Shown piece by piece: positions 7,900 to 17,171 of a DNA stretch of 64,000 nt. How positions within the stretch are numbered: position 1 is the stretch's first letter; every line of letters starts with the position of its first letter. This DNA comes from Planctomycetota bacterium (GTDB taxonomy: Bacteria; Planctomycetota; UBA1135), in assembly GCA_021776795.1 (NCBI GenBank), contig JAJFFC010000008.1, positions 248,001-312,000 on the forward strand, written 5' to 3'. Below the pieces are notes generated by a model. It saw nothing but the letters and a program-made list of their open reading frames with translations, searched no databases and was not told the origin of the DNA. A program made the position numbers and the translations under genes.

Positions 7900-10506
7900 A
7901 TGACTTCCCGGCTCGCCTTGCTCGCCGCTCTCCTCGCCTTGGTCGCGACCTTATTTCTGGTTTTCCAGGGAGAGGATGGACTTTCAGCCGACCCTAATGG
8001 TTTGGTGGACCAGGGAACCGAGCAGACCAGGTTGGACCCAGCCACAGCAGGAAATGGCACTGGCAATGACGGGAAAGGACAGGATGGCCCCGAGCGCGAA
8101 GATCTAGAAGGCGAACCCGAGGAGCCCAACGTCCTCCCCCAGGACGACGAGATCCCCTCCTTCCGCGGCTTTGTCTTGGACAGTGGCGGCCGCCCACTGG
8201 CCGATGTCGAGTTGGTCGCGCTTGGCTTCACTCGCTGGGGTTCGCGTTACAAGGGTTTCGAGGATCGCGCTCTCGCCAACTGGACCACGGTCACGGAACC
8301 GAATGGCTCCTTTGCCTTTCCGAGTCCCCCACGCGACAACCTGAAGTTTGTCATTTCGATTCGGCACGACGGATTTGCGCCAATCGATCTCGAAGACCAA
8401 CCGGCTACCCCTGGCCGCACCCGCGACCTCGGCGAGATTCGTCTCAATCACGGCTTCCGTTTGGAGGGCACCGTGGTCGACCCGCGCGGCCTTCCCGTCG
8501 CCAACGCTCAGGTCTTGGCCTATCGCGACCCGCTCAACCCCAAGGGTGCGCAGGCTCTGCTTTATGTTCCGCCGCTTGAGGGCTATGAGGCCACCACCGA
8601 CCAGGAAGGGCAGTTCTCCTTTGACCATTTACCGAGTGGCGCAGTGCGCCTCAAGGCAAGTGCCAACGGCTACTTTGAAGCGTGGTCGGGCATCGCCAAC
8701 GCGGTCCCCGACGGCACCGCAAGTGGTCTAGAAATTCATCTGCGCGAAGGGCAAATGGTACGTGGCGTCACCCTCGATCAGAACCGTCGCGCGGTGGCGA
8801 ATGCGCGGGTGCTGCTGTCGAGCCGAGGCAATGATCTCGAAGACAGTTATGAAGTCGAAACCGAATCTGATGAGCGCGGAGAGTTCTCGATTCCGGTACC
8901 TGCGGACTTAGCCCGCGCCGCCTTGACTGCCGGAGCCGATGGCTTCTTCCTGGAGCGCCGGTCTCTCAAGGCTAACCAACTCACGGAACGCATCGAACTA
9001 TTGCTCAGTCCCGCCCCCGCCTTGGTGGGTGTTGTGGTCGATGAAGCAGGCGCAGCTGTCCCTGGTGCCACCGTGCGCCTGGTCGAGCAAGGTGAGAACA
9101 AGCTCGACCCGCGGTCGATGGCTGCAAATGATGAAACCATCGCCGATGAGAATGGCAACTTTACGCTGAATCCCAAACTGCGTTCTGCCTGGGGCGGAAG
9201 ATTCACGGTGTACGCCTGGAATGACAAACATGCCGTCGGCCAATCGGATATGTTCCGACTTTCCGAATCGCGGAACTACAAGGCCCCGGATTTGCGCGTG
9301 GTTCTGGCCCGAGGTTTCCAAGCCTCGGGCCGCGTGCTCGACCCCGGCGGACGCGGCCTTGCAGGCGCGCGCGTGGTGTTGCGTAAGTTACGCTACCAAC
9401 GAAAAAGCAGAATCCCCAGCGACAATCCCGCGAGCACTCGCGGTGGCGATATTTTTGCCACCACGCAAAGCGCGGGCGACGGCAGCTTTGCCTTCCCTGG
9501 CCTCAGTAGTGGCGATTGGCGCCTAGAAGCCCATGGCGCGGGATACTCTCCCACCCAATCGGAAGACTTCGTCCTCATCGACACCGATTACGAAGCCACC
9601 TTGCAGCTGGTTGCCGAGGCTTCGATTACCGGACAAGTCAATGGTGACCGCGCGGCTTTTGCTCGCCTGCGCATCACCGCCCAGTCCCCCGGCCAAGAAA
9701 TGGTCGACACCATGGTCGATGGCGAGGGTCGCTTTCACCTCCCCACCCTCATGCCTGGCACTTGGACCCTGGAACTGCGCGAAGCGGAATCCGCCTCCGG
9801 CAACCAATCCTTCTTCTATGGCAACACTCCGGCGCTCGCGCGCGCCGATGGCGTCGAGGTCAATCCAGGACAAGAGAGTGTGGTCACCCTGGAGCTTTCT
9901 CTGGCCGGCCGCAGCCGCCTGCAAGGATCCGTGCGCATCAACGGCGAATCTGCCGTGGGCTATCAAGTCTTTGTCTCGCCGCAACTGGGTGCCGAAGGCG
10001 GCGACTCCAAGATGGCAGCAAAGAATCTTCGCGCGAGCATTCGCTCCACCGAAGTCGACTTCACCGGCAGTTTCCAAATCTCTGGCCTAGACAGTGGAGA
10101 TTACTGGGTCATCGTCACCGCTCCCGGGCAGTTTCCGCAAGGCATCTGGGATGCCAGCAGCGATGGCGCCCGCGGTCTCGGCCGCCAGACCGTGAGCTTG
10201 CGCGATGGCGCCGAATCTTCGCTGCGCTTTGACATCTTGCTCGGTTCCCTGGAGCTCGTCATCGGCAACTCCGATGGCAAATCCAGTCGTGCGCGCCTGA
10301 CCCCCAGTCCCGACGATGGCCGCTTTACCCAGAGCAGCTATCTCAGTCGGCGTGGACGCACCTGGAATGACATCCCTTCCGGCTCCTACCTCTTGGAGAT
10401 TCGACAGGGCGATGGCTCTTGGTCGAGCCAAATGGCGACTGTTCCCTCGGGCGGTACCGGCCAAGTCACCGTGCAACTTCCGCTGACCTCTGTGAACCGT
10501 CGCTAA
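7900..10506 (+). CDS. Surface protein with about seven carboxypeptidase-regulatory-like domains
   Basis: 868 residues. A hydrophobic segment at residues 4-22 (LALLAALLALVATLFLVF) anchors or exports it, then an acidic, Gly/Asp-rich linker runs to about residue 85. The rest repeats a beta-sandwich unit roughly every 95-100 residues, each opening with a version of 'G-x-V-x-D-x-x-G-x-P-(I/L/V)-A-x-A-x-V': FRGFVLDSGGRPLADVEL, LEGTVVDPRGLPVANAQV, LVGVVVDEAGAAVPGATV, ASGRVLDPGGRGLAGARV. This is the carboxypeptidase regulatory-like (CarboxypepD_reg) fold with no peptidase domain, so a structural or adhesive role outside the membrane is the best inference. It is followed after 2 bp by a short protein of similar style. 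Confidence 0.8.
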   Translation: MTSRLALLAALLALVATLFLVFQGEDGLSADPNGLVDQGTEQTRLDPATAGNGTGNDGKGQDGPEREDLEGEPEEPNVLPQDDEIPSFRGFVLDSGGRPLADVELVALGFTRWGSRYKGFEDRALANWTTVTEPNGSFAFPSPPRDNLKFVISIRHDGFAPIDLEDQPATPGRTRDLGEIRLNHGFRLEGTVVDPRGLPVANAQVLAYRDPLNPKGAQALLYVPPLEGYEATTDQEGQFSFDHLPSGAVRLKASANGYFEAWSGIANAVPDGTASGLEIHLREGQMVRGVTLDQNRRAVANARVLLSSRGNDLEDSYEVETESDERGEFSIPVPADLARAALTAGADGFFLERRSLKANQLTERIELLLSPAPALVGVVVDEAGAAVPGATVRLVEQGENKLDPRSMAANDETIADENGNFTLNPKLRSAWGGRFTVYAWNDKHAVGQSDMFRLSESRNYKAPDLRVVLARGFQASGRVLDPGGRGLAGARVVLRKLRYQRKSRIPSDNPASTRGGDIFATTQSAGDGSFAFPGLSSGDWRLEAHGAGYSPTQSEDFVLIDTDYEATLQLVAEASITGQVNGDRAAFARLRITAQSPGQEMVDTMVDGEGRFHLPTLMPGTWTLELREAESASGNQSFFYGNTPALARADGVEVNPGQESVVTLELSLAGRSRLQGSVRINGESAVGYQVFVSPQLGAEGGDSKMAAKNLRASIRSTEVDFTGSFQISGLDSGDYWVIVTAPGQFPQGIWDASSDGARGLGRQTVSLRDGAESSLRFDILLGSLELVIGNSDGKSSRARLTPSPDDGRFTQSSYLSRRGRTWNDIPSGSYLLEIRQGDGSWSSQMATVPSGGTGQVTVQLPLTSVNRR

Positions 10507-10508
10507 AC

Positions 10509-11411
10509 ATGGTCTGGTTGCGTCGTCTTGCCTGGCTACTGCTGCCAGTCCTGGTTGTTGTGCTGATTTTGGCACAGGGCCGCGAGGACTATCAGCCGCA
10601 CCAAGGTCTGGAAGCTCCCGAGCCAGGCACGCTGCACTGGAAGGCACAGGCCATGGAAACGCTGGAGCTAGAAGTACAGCGCGCCGACGGCTCCGCGGCG
10701 ACGAATGCCATCGTCATGAGCACCACGCCGCATATGGCCGTAGGGCGAGCAAACGACACCGGCCGGGTGCAACTTTCGCTACCATCCCCTGCTCTACCCA
10801 GCCAGTTGATGATTTATGCGCCAGGGCATCATGTCCAAACCGTAGAGCAAAGTGTTGCGGTAGCCAGCGCACCGATTCAGCTGCGCGCCTTAAGTCGACT
10901 TCAGGAAGCGCCCGAGGTCCAACCCGCACTCCCACGCCGTATTCTCCTGCGAGATCAAGACGATCGCCCGCTGACTGGCGCCCTGCTTTCTGCGCGCGAG
11001 AAACAGCAAGCCAATGCCGAACCATGGCTCGCCTTCGTCGATGCGGAAGGGATTGCCACGCTTCCCGATGTCGGCTCCGGCACGATTCAGGTGGAAGTCT
11101 TTGCGCCGATGCTCCCACCGCACCAAAGCAATCGCCTTGCCCTGCTGCAGATAGGCGCCGACGTCCAAGAAGCCACGCATGTTCTCAACGTCGCCTATCT
11201 CGAGGTCACTGCCGATGCTGGCACCATGTTGCGTTGGGAGCATGCCGCCGACCGGGCTCTTTTGCCCATGGCGCGGGTTCCAGAGTCTGGCCTTTTACGC
11301 TTAGGGCCAGTGCCGCAAGGCGACTATCGCATGCAAGTCGGCACCCAGGAGTATCGCCTGGACTTAATCGCTGGCGAAAACCAGTTGCTGCTCCCTCCGG
11401 CGGGAAGTTAG
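10509..11411 (+). CDS. Membrane-anchored surface protein, related in style to its upstream neighbour
   Basis: 300 residues from the ATG at 10509. I chose this over an upstream in-frame start inside the previous gene because it begins a clean signal anchor (VWLRRLAWLLLPVLVVVLILA). The remainder is extracytoplasmic beta-rich sequence with weak regulatory-domain-like stretches (LELEVQRADGSAATNAIVMS; ILLRDQDDRPLTGALLSARE). No enzyme motif is visible. It probably works with the multi-repeat protein two bases upstream. Its end overlaps the convergent membrane glycosyltransferase by 4 bp. Function unknown. Confidence 0.75.
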   Translation: MVWLRRLAWLLLPVLVVVLILAQGREDYQPHQGLEAPEPGTLHWKAQAMETLELEVQRADGSAATNAIVMSTTPHMAVGRANDTGRVQLSLPSPALPSQLMIYAPGHHVQTVEQSVAVASAPIQLRALSRLQEAPEVQPALPRRILLRDQDDRPLTGALLSAREKQQANAEPWLAFVDAEGIATLPDVGSGTIQVEVFAPMLPPHQSNRLALLQIGADVQEATHVLNVAYLEVTADAGTMLRWEHAADRALLPMARVPESGLLRLGPVPQGDYRMQVGTQEYRLDLIAGENQLLLPPAGS

Positions 11412-13108
11412 CGCGGCAGCGAAAAGGCCTCGAGCGTGCCCTGGCGACTATCTTCCGGGTCGGGCCGCAAGTAGAACAAAGGACGATCTTGCAGGCCAAA
11501 CTCTTGCACTAATCTCGGCGCCGGGAAGCGACCTGAGGTGCGTAAGACCACGCGTGCGGTGGGGTCTTGCAAATCTTCGGGCAAGCTCGGCGTCCAATAC
11601 TTAAACGCCAACTCCTTGCGTCCTTCGCGCTTGGGCGGCAAAAAGATGACCGCGCCTGCAGGAGCTTCCGCGGCCACGCGTTGCGGCATCGACCGAGCTT
11701 GTGCTTCGTCGGCAATCAGCGGCCAGCGCACAGCAAACACGGCACCACCGCAGGCAAGGCAAGCCAAGATCAGGGCATTGCCTTGGCGTTGGGGCATGCG
11801 CTTGGCGAACGCCAACAAACCCAACAGCAACAAACCACAACTTTCAAAGGCATAGAGCGGCCCGAGATAGGCCCGATGCCCTGGATACCAATGCCAGGCA
11901 TAGGCGAGTGGAATCAGCAGGGCGACGGCAAAGGCAAAGCCGCCATCACGCTTGCGCAACTGCCAACAGCCCCAGAACCCAAGACCGATAGCGCCCAACA
12001 TGCCACCCAAGGCCACCCCCCATCGCGCAGATTGGCGCAACAAGCCTTGCACAAAATCGCCCTTGCCATAGACATCGATCGGGATGCGTTCGGGAAGCAG
12101 CTTGGGGTCAAAGGGGCCGTACTTCTGCGCGTACAACTCATAGACATTGGTGCCCCAATCTCCGGTGAGCTGCTGATTCCACCACAGCAAGAAAGCCAGG
12201 AAAGGAAGGCCGCCGACGGTGGCTAAGCCAAGCGTGCGTAGCTTGAGCGACCAGGATTTTGTCCAGGCCAAGACCACCAATGTGGCGGTCAAGGCGACTA
12301 ATACTCCCGTCAGCGGTCGTACCAGGAACACCCAACCACTCAAGGCGCCAATCCACATGCCGTGACTCCACGACATGCCACTTGCTTGTTGACGTGCGCG
12401 TAGAAGCACCAAAGCAAGCCCCAGCACGGCAGGCGTGGTGAAGACCTCGGACTGCACCGAACTATGCACTAAAAGAAAGAACGGCGAGGTCGCGTAGAGA
12501 ACTGCGGCAATCGCGGGAGGACCTAAATCGAGTCGTTTGGCGAGGCAGTAGAGCAAGCGCAGATTGAGTAGCGCGAGCAAAAGTGTGGTGACTAAAGGCG
12601 GCAAGCCAAGGGCCACCAAAGGCGTCAACGCAAGCGAACTTCCCGGAGCGTATTTGGCGAAGCGAACCCCCTGCTCGGGATCTTCATACAACTGCCGACG
12701 GCGGAAGACCTCGAGCAGGCTGGAGCCGTCGGCCGCGGGGGCGGGCAAAGCCTCGGTCATTTGCCCGGAAGCCAGTTGTTCCGCCTGATAGATGTAGGCG
12801 TACTCGTCGTTGGTGATGGGACCGCCCAGGGTCACCATCGCGACAAGGGCAGGCACCGGCGCGGCGAGCATGGCCCAGCGGTAACCGCTGCCGGCAAAAG
12901 GGTTGGCGGTCCACAGGCGTTGGCCGAGGAGAAATACCCAAAGCACCCCCCAAGCCACGAGGAAATCCCAGCGCTGCAGGATCCCCGTGGCCCACCTGGC
13001 CTCGAACCACATGCCAACCCCAACCACGAGGGCTGGCGTCGCGCCCAGCAGGAGCCCAAACCAGGGGCTTTGCGAGGGGCTTGTTGGCGAGGTTTCCTGG
13101 GAATCCAT
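11408..13108 (-). CDS. GT-C/PMT-type membrane glycosyltransferase-like protein
   Basis: Polytopic membrane protein of 566 residues with about ten hydrophobic segments. The first large loop has the GT-C hallmark acidic motif (GGPITNDEYAYIYQAEQLAS), seen in dolichyl- or undecaprenyl-phosphate-sugar-dependent transferases such as ArnT and PMT relatives. A C-terminal soluble part follows the last helix (AEAPAGAVIFLPPKREG). It probably transfers a sugar from a lipid carrier to a cell-envelope acceptor on the outer face of the membrane. It diverges from the sulfatase-fold gene at 13204, which suggests membership of the same polysaccharide locus. Substrate unknown. Confidence 0.75.
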   Translation of the reverse strand: MDSQETSPTSPSQSPWFGLLLGATPALVVGVGMWFEARWATGILQRWDFLVAWGVLWVFLLGQRLWTANPFAGSGYRWAMLAAPVPALVAMVTLGGPITNDEYAYIYQAEQLASGQMTEALPAPAADGSSLLEVFRRRQLYEDPEQGVRFAKYAPGSSLALTPLVALGLPPLVTTLLLALLNLRLLYCLAKRLDLGPPAIAAVLYATSPFFLLVHSSVQSEVFTTPAVLGLALVLLRARQQASGMSWSHGMWIGALSGWVFLVRPLTGVLVALTATLVVLAWTKSWSLKLRTLGLATVGGLPFLAFLLWWNQQLTGDWGTNVYELYAQKYGPFDPKLLPERIPIDVYGKGDFVQGLLRQSARWGVALGGMLGAIGLGFWGCWQLRKRDGGFAFAVALLIPLAYAWHWYPGHRAYLGPLYAFESCGLLLLGLLAFAKRMPQRQGNALILACLACGGAVFAVRWPLIADEAQARSMPQRVAAEAPAGAVIFLPPKREGRKELAFKYWTPSLPEDLQDPTARVVLRTSGRFPAPRLVQEFGLQDRPLFYLRPDPEDSRQGTLEAFSLPR

Positions 13109-13203
13109 TCCTGCTTAGGCTAGCGTCGCCCTTCCAGCGGAAGCAGGCGCGAAGCCGTTAGAAGGCCATCCGGGCGCGCGCTTGCGTCGTTTAGAATAGG
13201 CTG

Positions 13204-14670
13204 ATGGCACGACGCATGACTCCCACATTTCCGCTGCTGTTGAGCCTTGGCTTGCTCGCCTGCGGAGGCGGCGAAACCCCCACCGACAGTGGTGGCGGTT
13301 CTACTTCCACGGCCAAGCAGCGTCCGGTCATCCTGATTTCGATCGACTCGCTGCGCGCGGACCACACCACGCCTTATGGGTATCGCCCGCAATTTGCCCC
13401 CAATGAGGCGACCATGCCCTTTCTCGACAAACTTGGCCGTGAAGGCGTGGTGTTCGAGAATGCCGAAGCCACTGCACCGTGGACACTTCCGAGCCACATG
13501 AGCATGTTGACCGGCATGCACCCGGTGGAGCATGGCGTGCGTTCGCGCAAGTTTAGTTTGAATCCAAACATTGATTTGGTGTCGAATGTGTTCCAAGACG
13601 CCGGTTACCACACCGCTGGTGTGTTTTCGGCACCCTTCCTGCACCCGGTTTGGGGATTCCATCGCGGTTTCGATGTATACGTTCCTGGTCCTGCTTACCT
13701 CGGCACCAAGGAAGCTGCCGAAGCTTTGGCAGCAAGTGGGAAGGGCGAAACCGTAGAGGCCATGCATCATTCCTCGCACACGGATGACCAGACTGGCGAA
13801 CAGGTGATTGACCACGCCATCCAATGGCTGAGCCAGAACGATCGCCACGAGGAGCCCTTCTTCCTGTTTCTGCACCTGTGGGATCCGCACTACGACTACT
13901 TTCCGCCACAGGATTACCGCGAGCGCTTTTTGCCGCCGGGCGAAGGCCAAGTCGTCGGCGATGAGTACATGAAATTGGATCGCGAGCTCTCACAACAGGA
14001 GCTGGATCAACTCAAAGCTCTTTACGACGCCGAGATTCGCTACACCGACGACCAAATTGCTCGATTGTGGCAGCAGCTCGAGGAATGGGGCATTGCCGAT
14101 GACGTAATTGTCGGCATCACTTCCGACCATGGCGATGAATTCCTGGAACATGGCGAACGCGGACACCACCTCACTCTGTATGAGGAAGTCATGCATGTTC
14201 CCATGGTCATCAACGCCCCTGGCCTACTCCCGGCCGGAACGCGGCTCAAGGCATCGGTGAGCAACCGCGACCTGGCACCCACTCTCATGGAGCTTGCCGG
14301 CATGCCGGCCTGGACCGATCGCAGCGGCCGCTCACTTTCTACCCTTTGGCGTGATCAAGACGTCGACCAAGAGGTGGTCATGGATTTGTTGCGCCCGACG
14401 CGCAAAATTGAACTGCGTGGTTACCGACATGGCTTTGAGAAGGCCATTCTGAATAGCTATAGCCGCGTGTTTACCGTGTTTGATCTGGAGCAAGACCCTG
14501 GCGAACAACAACCGAAGAACGGGTCCATCACCGATAAGACCGACCCCTTTGCGGTCAGGGTTCTTGCCTTCCTCGAAGCCTCGCAGAAAGTGCGACACAA
14601 GGTTGGTATGGTCAAGGAATCTACCGTGATGACCAGTCAACTCGACGAACTCGGCTACACCGAAGACTAA
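13204..14670 (+). CDS. Sulfatase-fold lipoprotein with Thr in place of the catalytic Cys/Ser (copy 1)
   Basis: A lipoprotein signal ends at Cys20 (LLSLGLLAC), followed by a Gly/Ser/Thr linker. The alkaline-phosphatase/sulfatase fold is clear: ILISIDSLRADHT carries the first metal Asp, ITSDHGDEFLEHG the second metal site, and GHHLTLYEEVMHVP the active-site His region. At the nucleophile position classical sulfatases have C/S-x-P-S-R; here it reads W-T-L-P-S-H (Thr94). Without Cys or Ser no formylglycine can form, so this is more likely a phosphotransferase or phosphohydrolase, for instance adding or removing a phospho-group on a surface glycan, than a true sulfatase. It closely resembles the gene at 17168, including the C-terminal ELGYTED. 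It starts the cluster 13204-19984. Confidence 0.85.
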   Translation: MARRMTPTFPLLLSLGLLACGGGETPTDSGGGSTSTAKQRPVILISIDSLRADHTTPYGYRPQFAPNEATMPFLDKLGREGVVFENAEATAPWTLPSHMSMLTGMHPVEHGVRSRKFSLNPNIDLVSNVFQDAGYHTAGVFSAPFLHPVWGFHRGFDVYVPGPAYLGTKEAAEALAASGKGETVEAMHHSSHTDDQTGEQVIDHAIQWLSQNDRHEEPFFLFLHLWDPHYDYFPPQDYRERFLPPGEGQVVGDEYMKLDRELSQQELDQLKALYDAEIRYTDDQIARLWQQLEEWGIADDVIVGITSDHGDEFLEHGERGHHLTLYEEVMHVPMVINAPGLLPAGTRLKASVSNRDLAPTLMELAGMPAWTDRSGRSLSTLWRDQDVDQEVVMDLLRPTRKIELRGYRHGFEKAILNSYSRVFTVFDLEQDPGEQQPKNGSITDKTDPFAVRVLAFLEASQKVRHKVGMVKESTVMTSQLDELGYTED

Positions 14671-14682
14671 GGACCCATTCGC

Positions 14683-15681
14683 ATGTTGCTGACTTGGCTA
14701 ACGCGCCTCCATCTCGTTTCGGGATTGCTTGTGGGGCTTTTTTTGGTTTCCGCGATTGGCTTCGCTGCCGGCGACGGCTTCCAGCCTGCGCGGGATCGCT
14801 ACACCCCATCCAAGCCGCTCAACGCCACTTCGGCAACCCGTTACATCACGAGCTTGTTCCCCCGCCCCGCTGGGCGACACATCCTGATTCTTGATAGCAA
14901 CCGACCCGAAGATTTTTCCGAAGAAGGAGGCGCCTCGGAATACGGGCTCAATACCCTCGAACAGCGACTTGGCAAGGCCGGGATGGTGGTCACGCGAAGC
15001 CGTGGAGCTGCGGCATTGCCCTTGGCCAAAGATATAGATGTCCTGCTCTTGGCACATGCCATGCCGCAATACAGCAAGCTCGACCCCCATGAGCTTGCTG
15101 CCGTCATGCGCTCCCCGCTCGTGGTCGACAACTGCGGCGGATGGGAAAGCCAGAAGTTCGATGAAGCTGGTTTGCTCTACCTCAACGCTGCTCGACTGTT
15201 CTGGCCGCACTGGATGGACCCCGAAATGGAGAGGTTTGCTGCCTATGTGCGCGAAACCGTTCCTCAAGACGATGGCATTTTAATGTTGCCCAAAGCGCAT
15301 CTCACCAGCACCGCCTCGCGTGCACGCTGGTTCTTGCCCTTGAATGTGCGCCTGCTGCCCCGCCGCCTCTACCTTTGGCGCCCAGAGCTAGGCACAAGCT
15401 TCGTCACCACGTATTACGAATGGGTGGAGGCCTATCAAGAACATGCACCGTGGAAGAAAACGGAGCGCATTCGCTTGAAGGAGCGTGGTCTATCCAAGAT
15501 GTTGCCTTCCTCCCCCACGCGTACCCTGACCGCAGAGGAGCGCCAGGCCGCCATCACCCACAATGTGCAGTGGGTCTTGTTCTGGGACCACCAACCCGAC
15601 TTCAATCTCAAGGACTGGGAGTTGGTCCCTCTCGATGAAGTGCTCTCTTGGGGTGTCGGCCGCAGCGGAGGACCACGATGA
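14683..15681 (+). CDS. Membrane-anchored protein with UDP-glucose-dehydrogenase C-domain-like segment
   Basis: 332 residues with an N-terminal membrane anchor (residues 9-29). Residues about 65-170 resemble the UDP-glucose/GDP-mannose dehydrogenase C-terminal domain: IDVLLLAHAMPQYSKLDPH aligns in pattern with the 'ADALV-ATEW-EFR--D' strand and helix of that domain, and SPLVVDNCGGWESQKFDEAG with its '-VVD-RN-Y----M---G' ending. The catalytic Rossmann and Cys domains are absent, so it cannot be an active dehydrogenase. Residues about 180-260 (WFLPLNVRLLPRRLYLW) recall the soluble domains that accompany GT-C glycosyltransferases. It overlaps the next membrane protein by 4 bp (ATGA), so the two are probably partners. 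Function unknown; the domain resemblance is by eye. Confidence 0.6.
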   Translation: MLLTWLTRLHLVSGLLVGLFLVSAIGFAAGDGFQPARDRYTPSKPLNATSATRYITSLFPRPAGRHILILDSNRPEDFSEEGGASEYGLNTLEQRLGKAGMVVTRSRGAAALPLAKDIDVLLLAHAMPQYSKLDPHELAAVMRSPLVVDNCGGWESQKFDEAGLLYLNAARLFWPHWMDPEMERFAAYVRETVPQDDGILMLPKAHLTSTASRARWFLPLNVRLLPRRLYLWRPELGTSFVTTYYEWVEAYQEHAPWKKTERIRLKERGLSKMLPSSPTRTLTAEERQAAITHNVQWVLFWDHQPDFNLKDWELVPLDEVLSWGVGRSGGPR

Positions 15682-17171
15682 CCTTCCTCGGTGGCCTCAT
15701 TTTTCTCGTCGTCGCTTCGGTCATTGGCCGAGCTTTGTTGCCACGACGGCAACACTTTCTCCGCTCCCGCTGGGAAGAGCTCGCCGTGTCCTATCTGCTC
15801 GGTTGCTCGGCCGTCATGGTTGGACTCAGTGCGGGCCTAGCCCTAGGGATTTCCTTCCACTTGCTGTTTTGGCTGCCCTTGCCCAGCGCACTGGGTTGCG
15901 CCTATGTGTTGTGGAAGCGCAAGGAGTCGAGCCAAGACCTCGCCCCGTGCAGCTTCTCGCGCACCACGGGGCTCACCCTAGTCTTACTCGGCGTGGGCGC
16001 CGTCATCGCCACTCTGGTGCTGCCGCTCAACGAGTTTGACCCGATTTACCACTTTGGCTATCGCGGTCAGGTGTTGCTGTATGACGGCAGCGCGACTTCA
16101 GAGTCCATCACCGGGATGATTCATCCCAGTGGTTACGGACGCATGGTCACCCACCCCAACTACCCCTTCGGCATTCCTATTTTGGAAGCTTGGGTGGCCA
16201 AAATCGGAGGATGGCACCCCCGGTGGGTGCAAATCCCATTGGCATTCTGGACAGCTTGCCTTCCTTTGGTCGTGGCATTTGGCTTGCGACCCCGCGGCCC
16301 CCGCGTCGCCACCGTCGGCGCATTGATCGCGGCCGTCACGCCCATGCTTTATGGCGCAGATTTCCTGATCGATGGCTGGGAAAGCCTGTCGCGCGCAGGT
16401 CTCGCCGGGGAAATGATGCTCGGGGGCGGCGGCGATGTTGGCATTGCCTGCCTCCTAGCTCTAAGCCTTAGCCTGTGGTTACGCCGAGCCTCGCTTGGAG
16501 GGTGGCATCTTGTCGCACTCAGCGCATTAAGTTTGGCTGGCACGGGTCAATTGAAAAACGAAGGATTGGGATTGGCGGCGTGCGTCGTGCTAGCGCTCGG
16601 CCTTGGCGCACTGCTACCCAAACCGCACCAAGGCAAAAGCCAGCTCATGCCCATTGCCCAGCTATGTGGTTTTCTCGTGCTCATGCTCGGGCCCTGGCTG
16701 TTTCTACGAGCACAATTACCGGCCATCGATGAGAACTACACCGAGCGTTTAACCATCAGCAATGTCGCTCATTTCTGGACCGCTGAGGAACTGCAAGATC
16801 GCTCCCCCCAGGCGGCAGCTGGAAAAATGGAGGACCTAGGTGTCTCCGGAGTGCGCCGAAATTTGGTCGCGGCAGCCTTCTTTGCCGAGTTTGTGGATTG
16901 GCGCAGCTGGGGTTTGCTGTGGTTGTTGTTCTTTTGCTCCCTGCCCGTCACGCGCAGGCGCATGGCCGATGTCGACCTGCGCCAACTTTGTCTGCTGGTT
17001 CTAGGTGCTACCACCCTGTATTTCCTCATTCTCCTGGTCACACCTTGGAATTTCCCGAGCCTTCGGGACAAGGGCATTCCGGAACGATTATTGGTCCACC
17101 TAGTCGGCGTGATGGCCCTGGCAATTGGCACCGCTCTTAGTCTTGGCAAACCTGACCAGGAACAGGCATGA
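15678..17171 (+). CDS. Polytopic membrane protein, GT-C glycosyltransferase-like
   Basis: 497 residues from an ATG that overlaps the previous stop by 4 bp; I preferred it to an upstream in-frame start because of this coupling and the immediate membrane segment. There are at least ten hydrophobic helices. The first large outer loop contains an acidic motif after the third helix (LPLNEFDPIYHFGYRG), similar to the catalytic D/E loop of GT-C transferases, and a short soluble stretch (ENYTERLTISNVAHFW) sits near residue 360. It probably transfers lipid-linked sugars in the same pathway as its neighbours. Its stop overlaps the start of the second sulfatase-fold gene (ATGA). Confidence 0.65.
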   Translation: MTFLGGLIFLVVASVIGRALLPRRQHFLRSRWEELAVSYLLGCSAVMVGLSAGLALGISFHLLFWLPLPSALGCAYVLWKRKESSQDLAPCSFSRTTGLTLVLLGVGAVIATLVLPLNEFDPIYHFGYRGQVLLYDGSATSESITGMIHPSGYGRMVTHPNYPFGIPILEAWVAKIGGWHPRWVQIPLAFWTACLPLVVAFGLRPRGPRVATVGALIAAVTPMLYGADFLIDGWESLSRAGLAGEMMLGGGGDVGIACLLALSLSLWLRRASLGGWHLVALSALSLAGTGQLKNEGLGLAACVVLALGLGALLPKPHQGKSQLMPIAQLCGFLVLMLGPWLFLRAQLPAIDENYTERLTISNVAHFWTAEELQDRSPQAAAGKMEDLGVSGVRRNLVAAAFFAEFVDWRSWGLLWLLFFCSLPVTRRRMADVDLRQLCLLVLGATTLYFLILLVTPWNFPSLRDKGIPERLLVHLVGVMALAIGTALSLGKPDQEQA

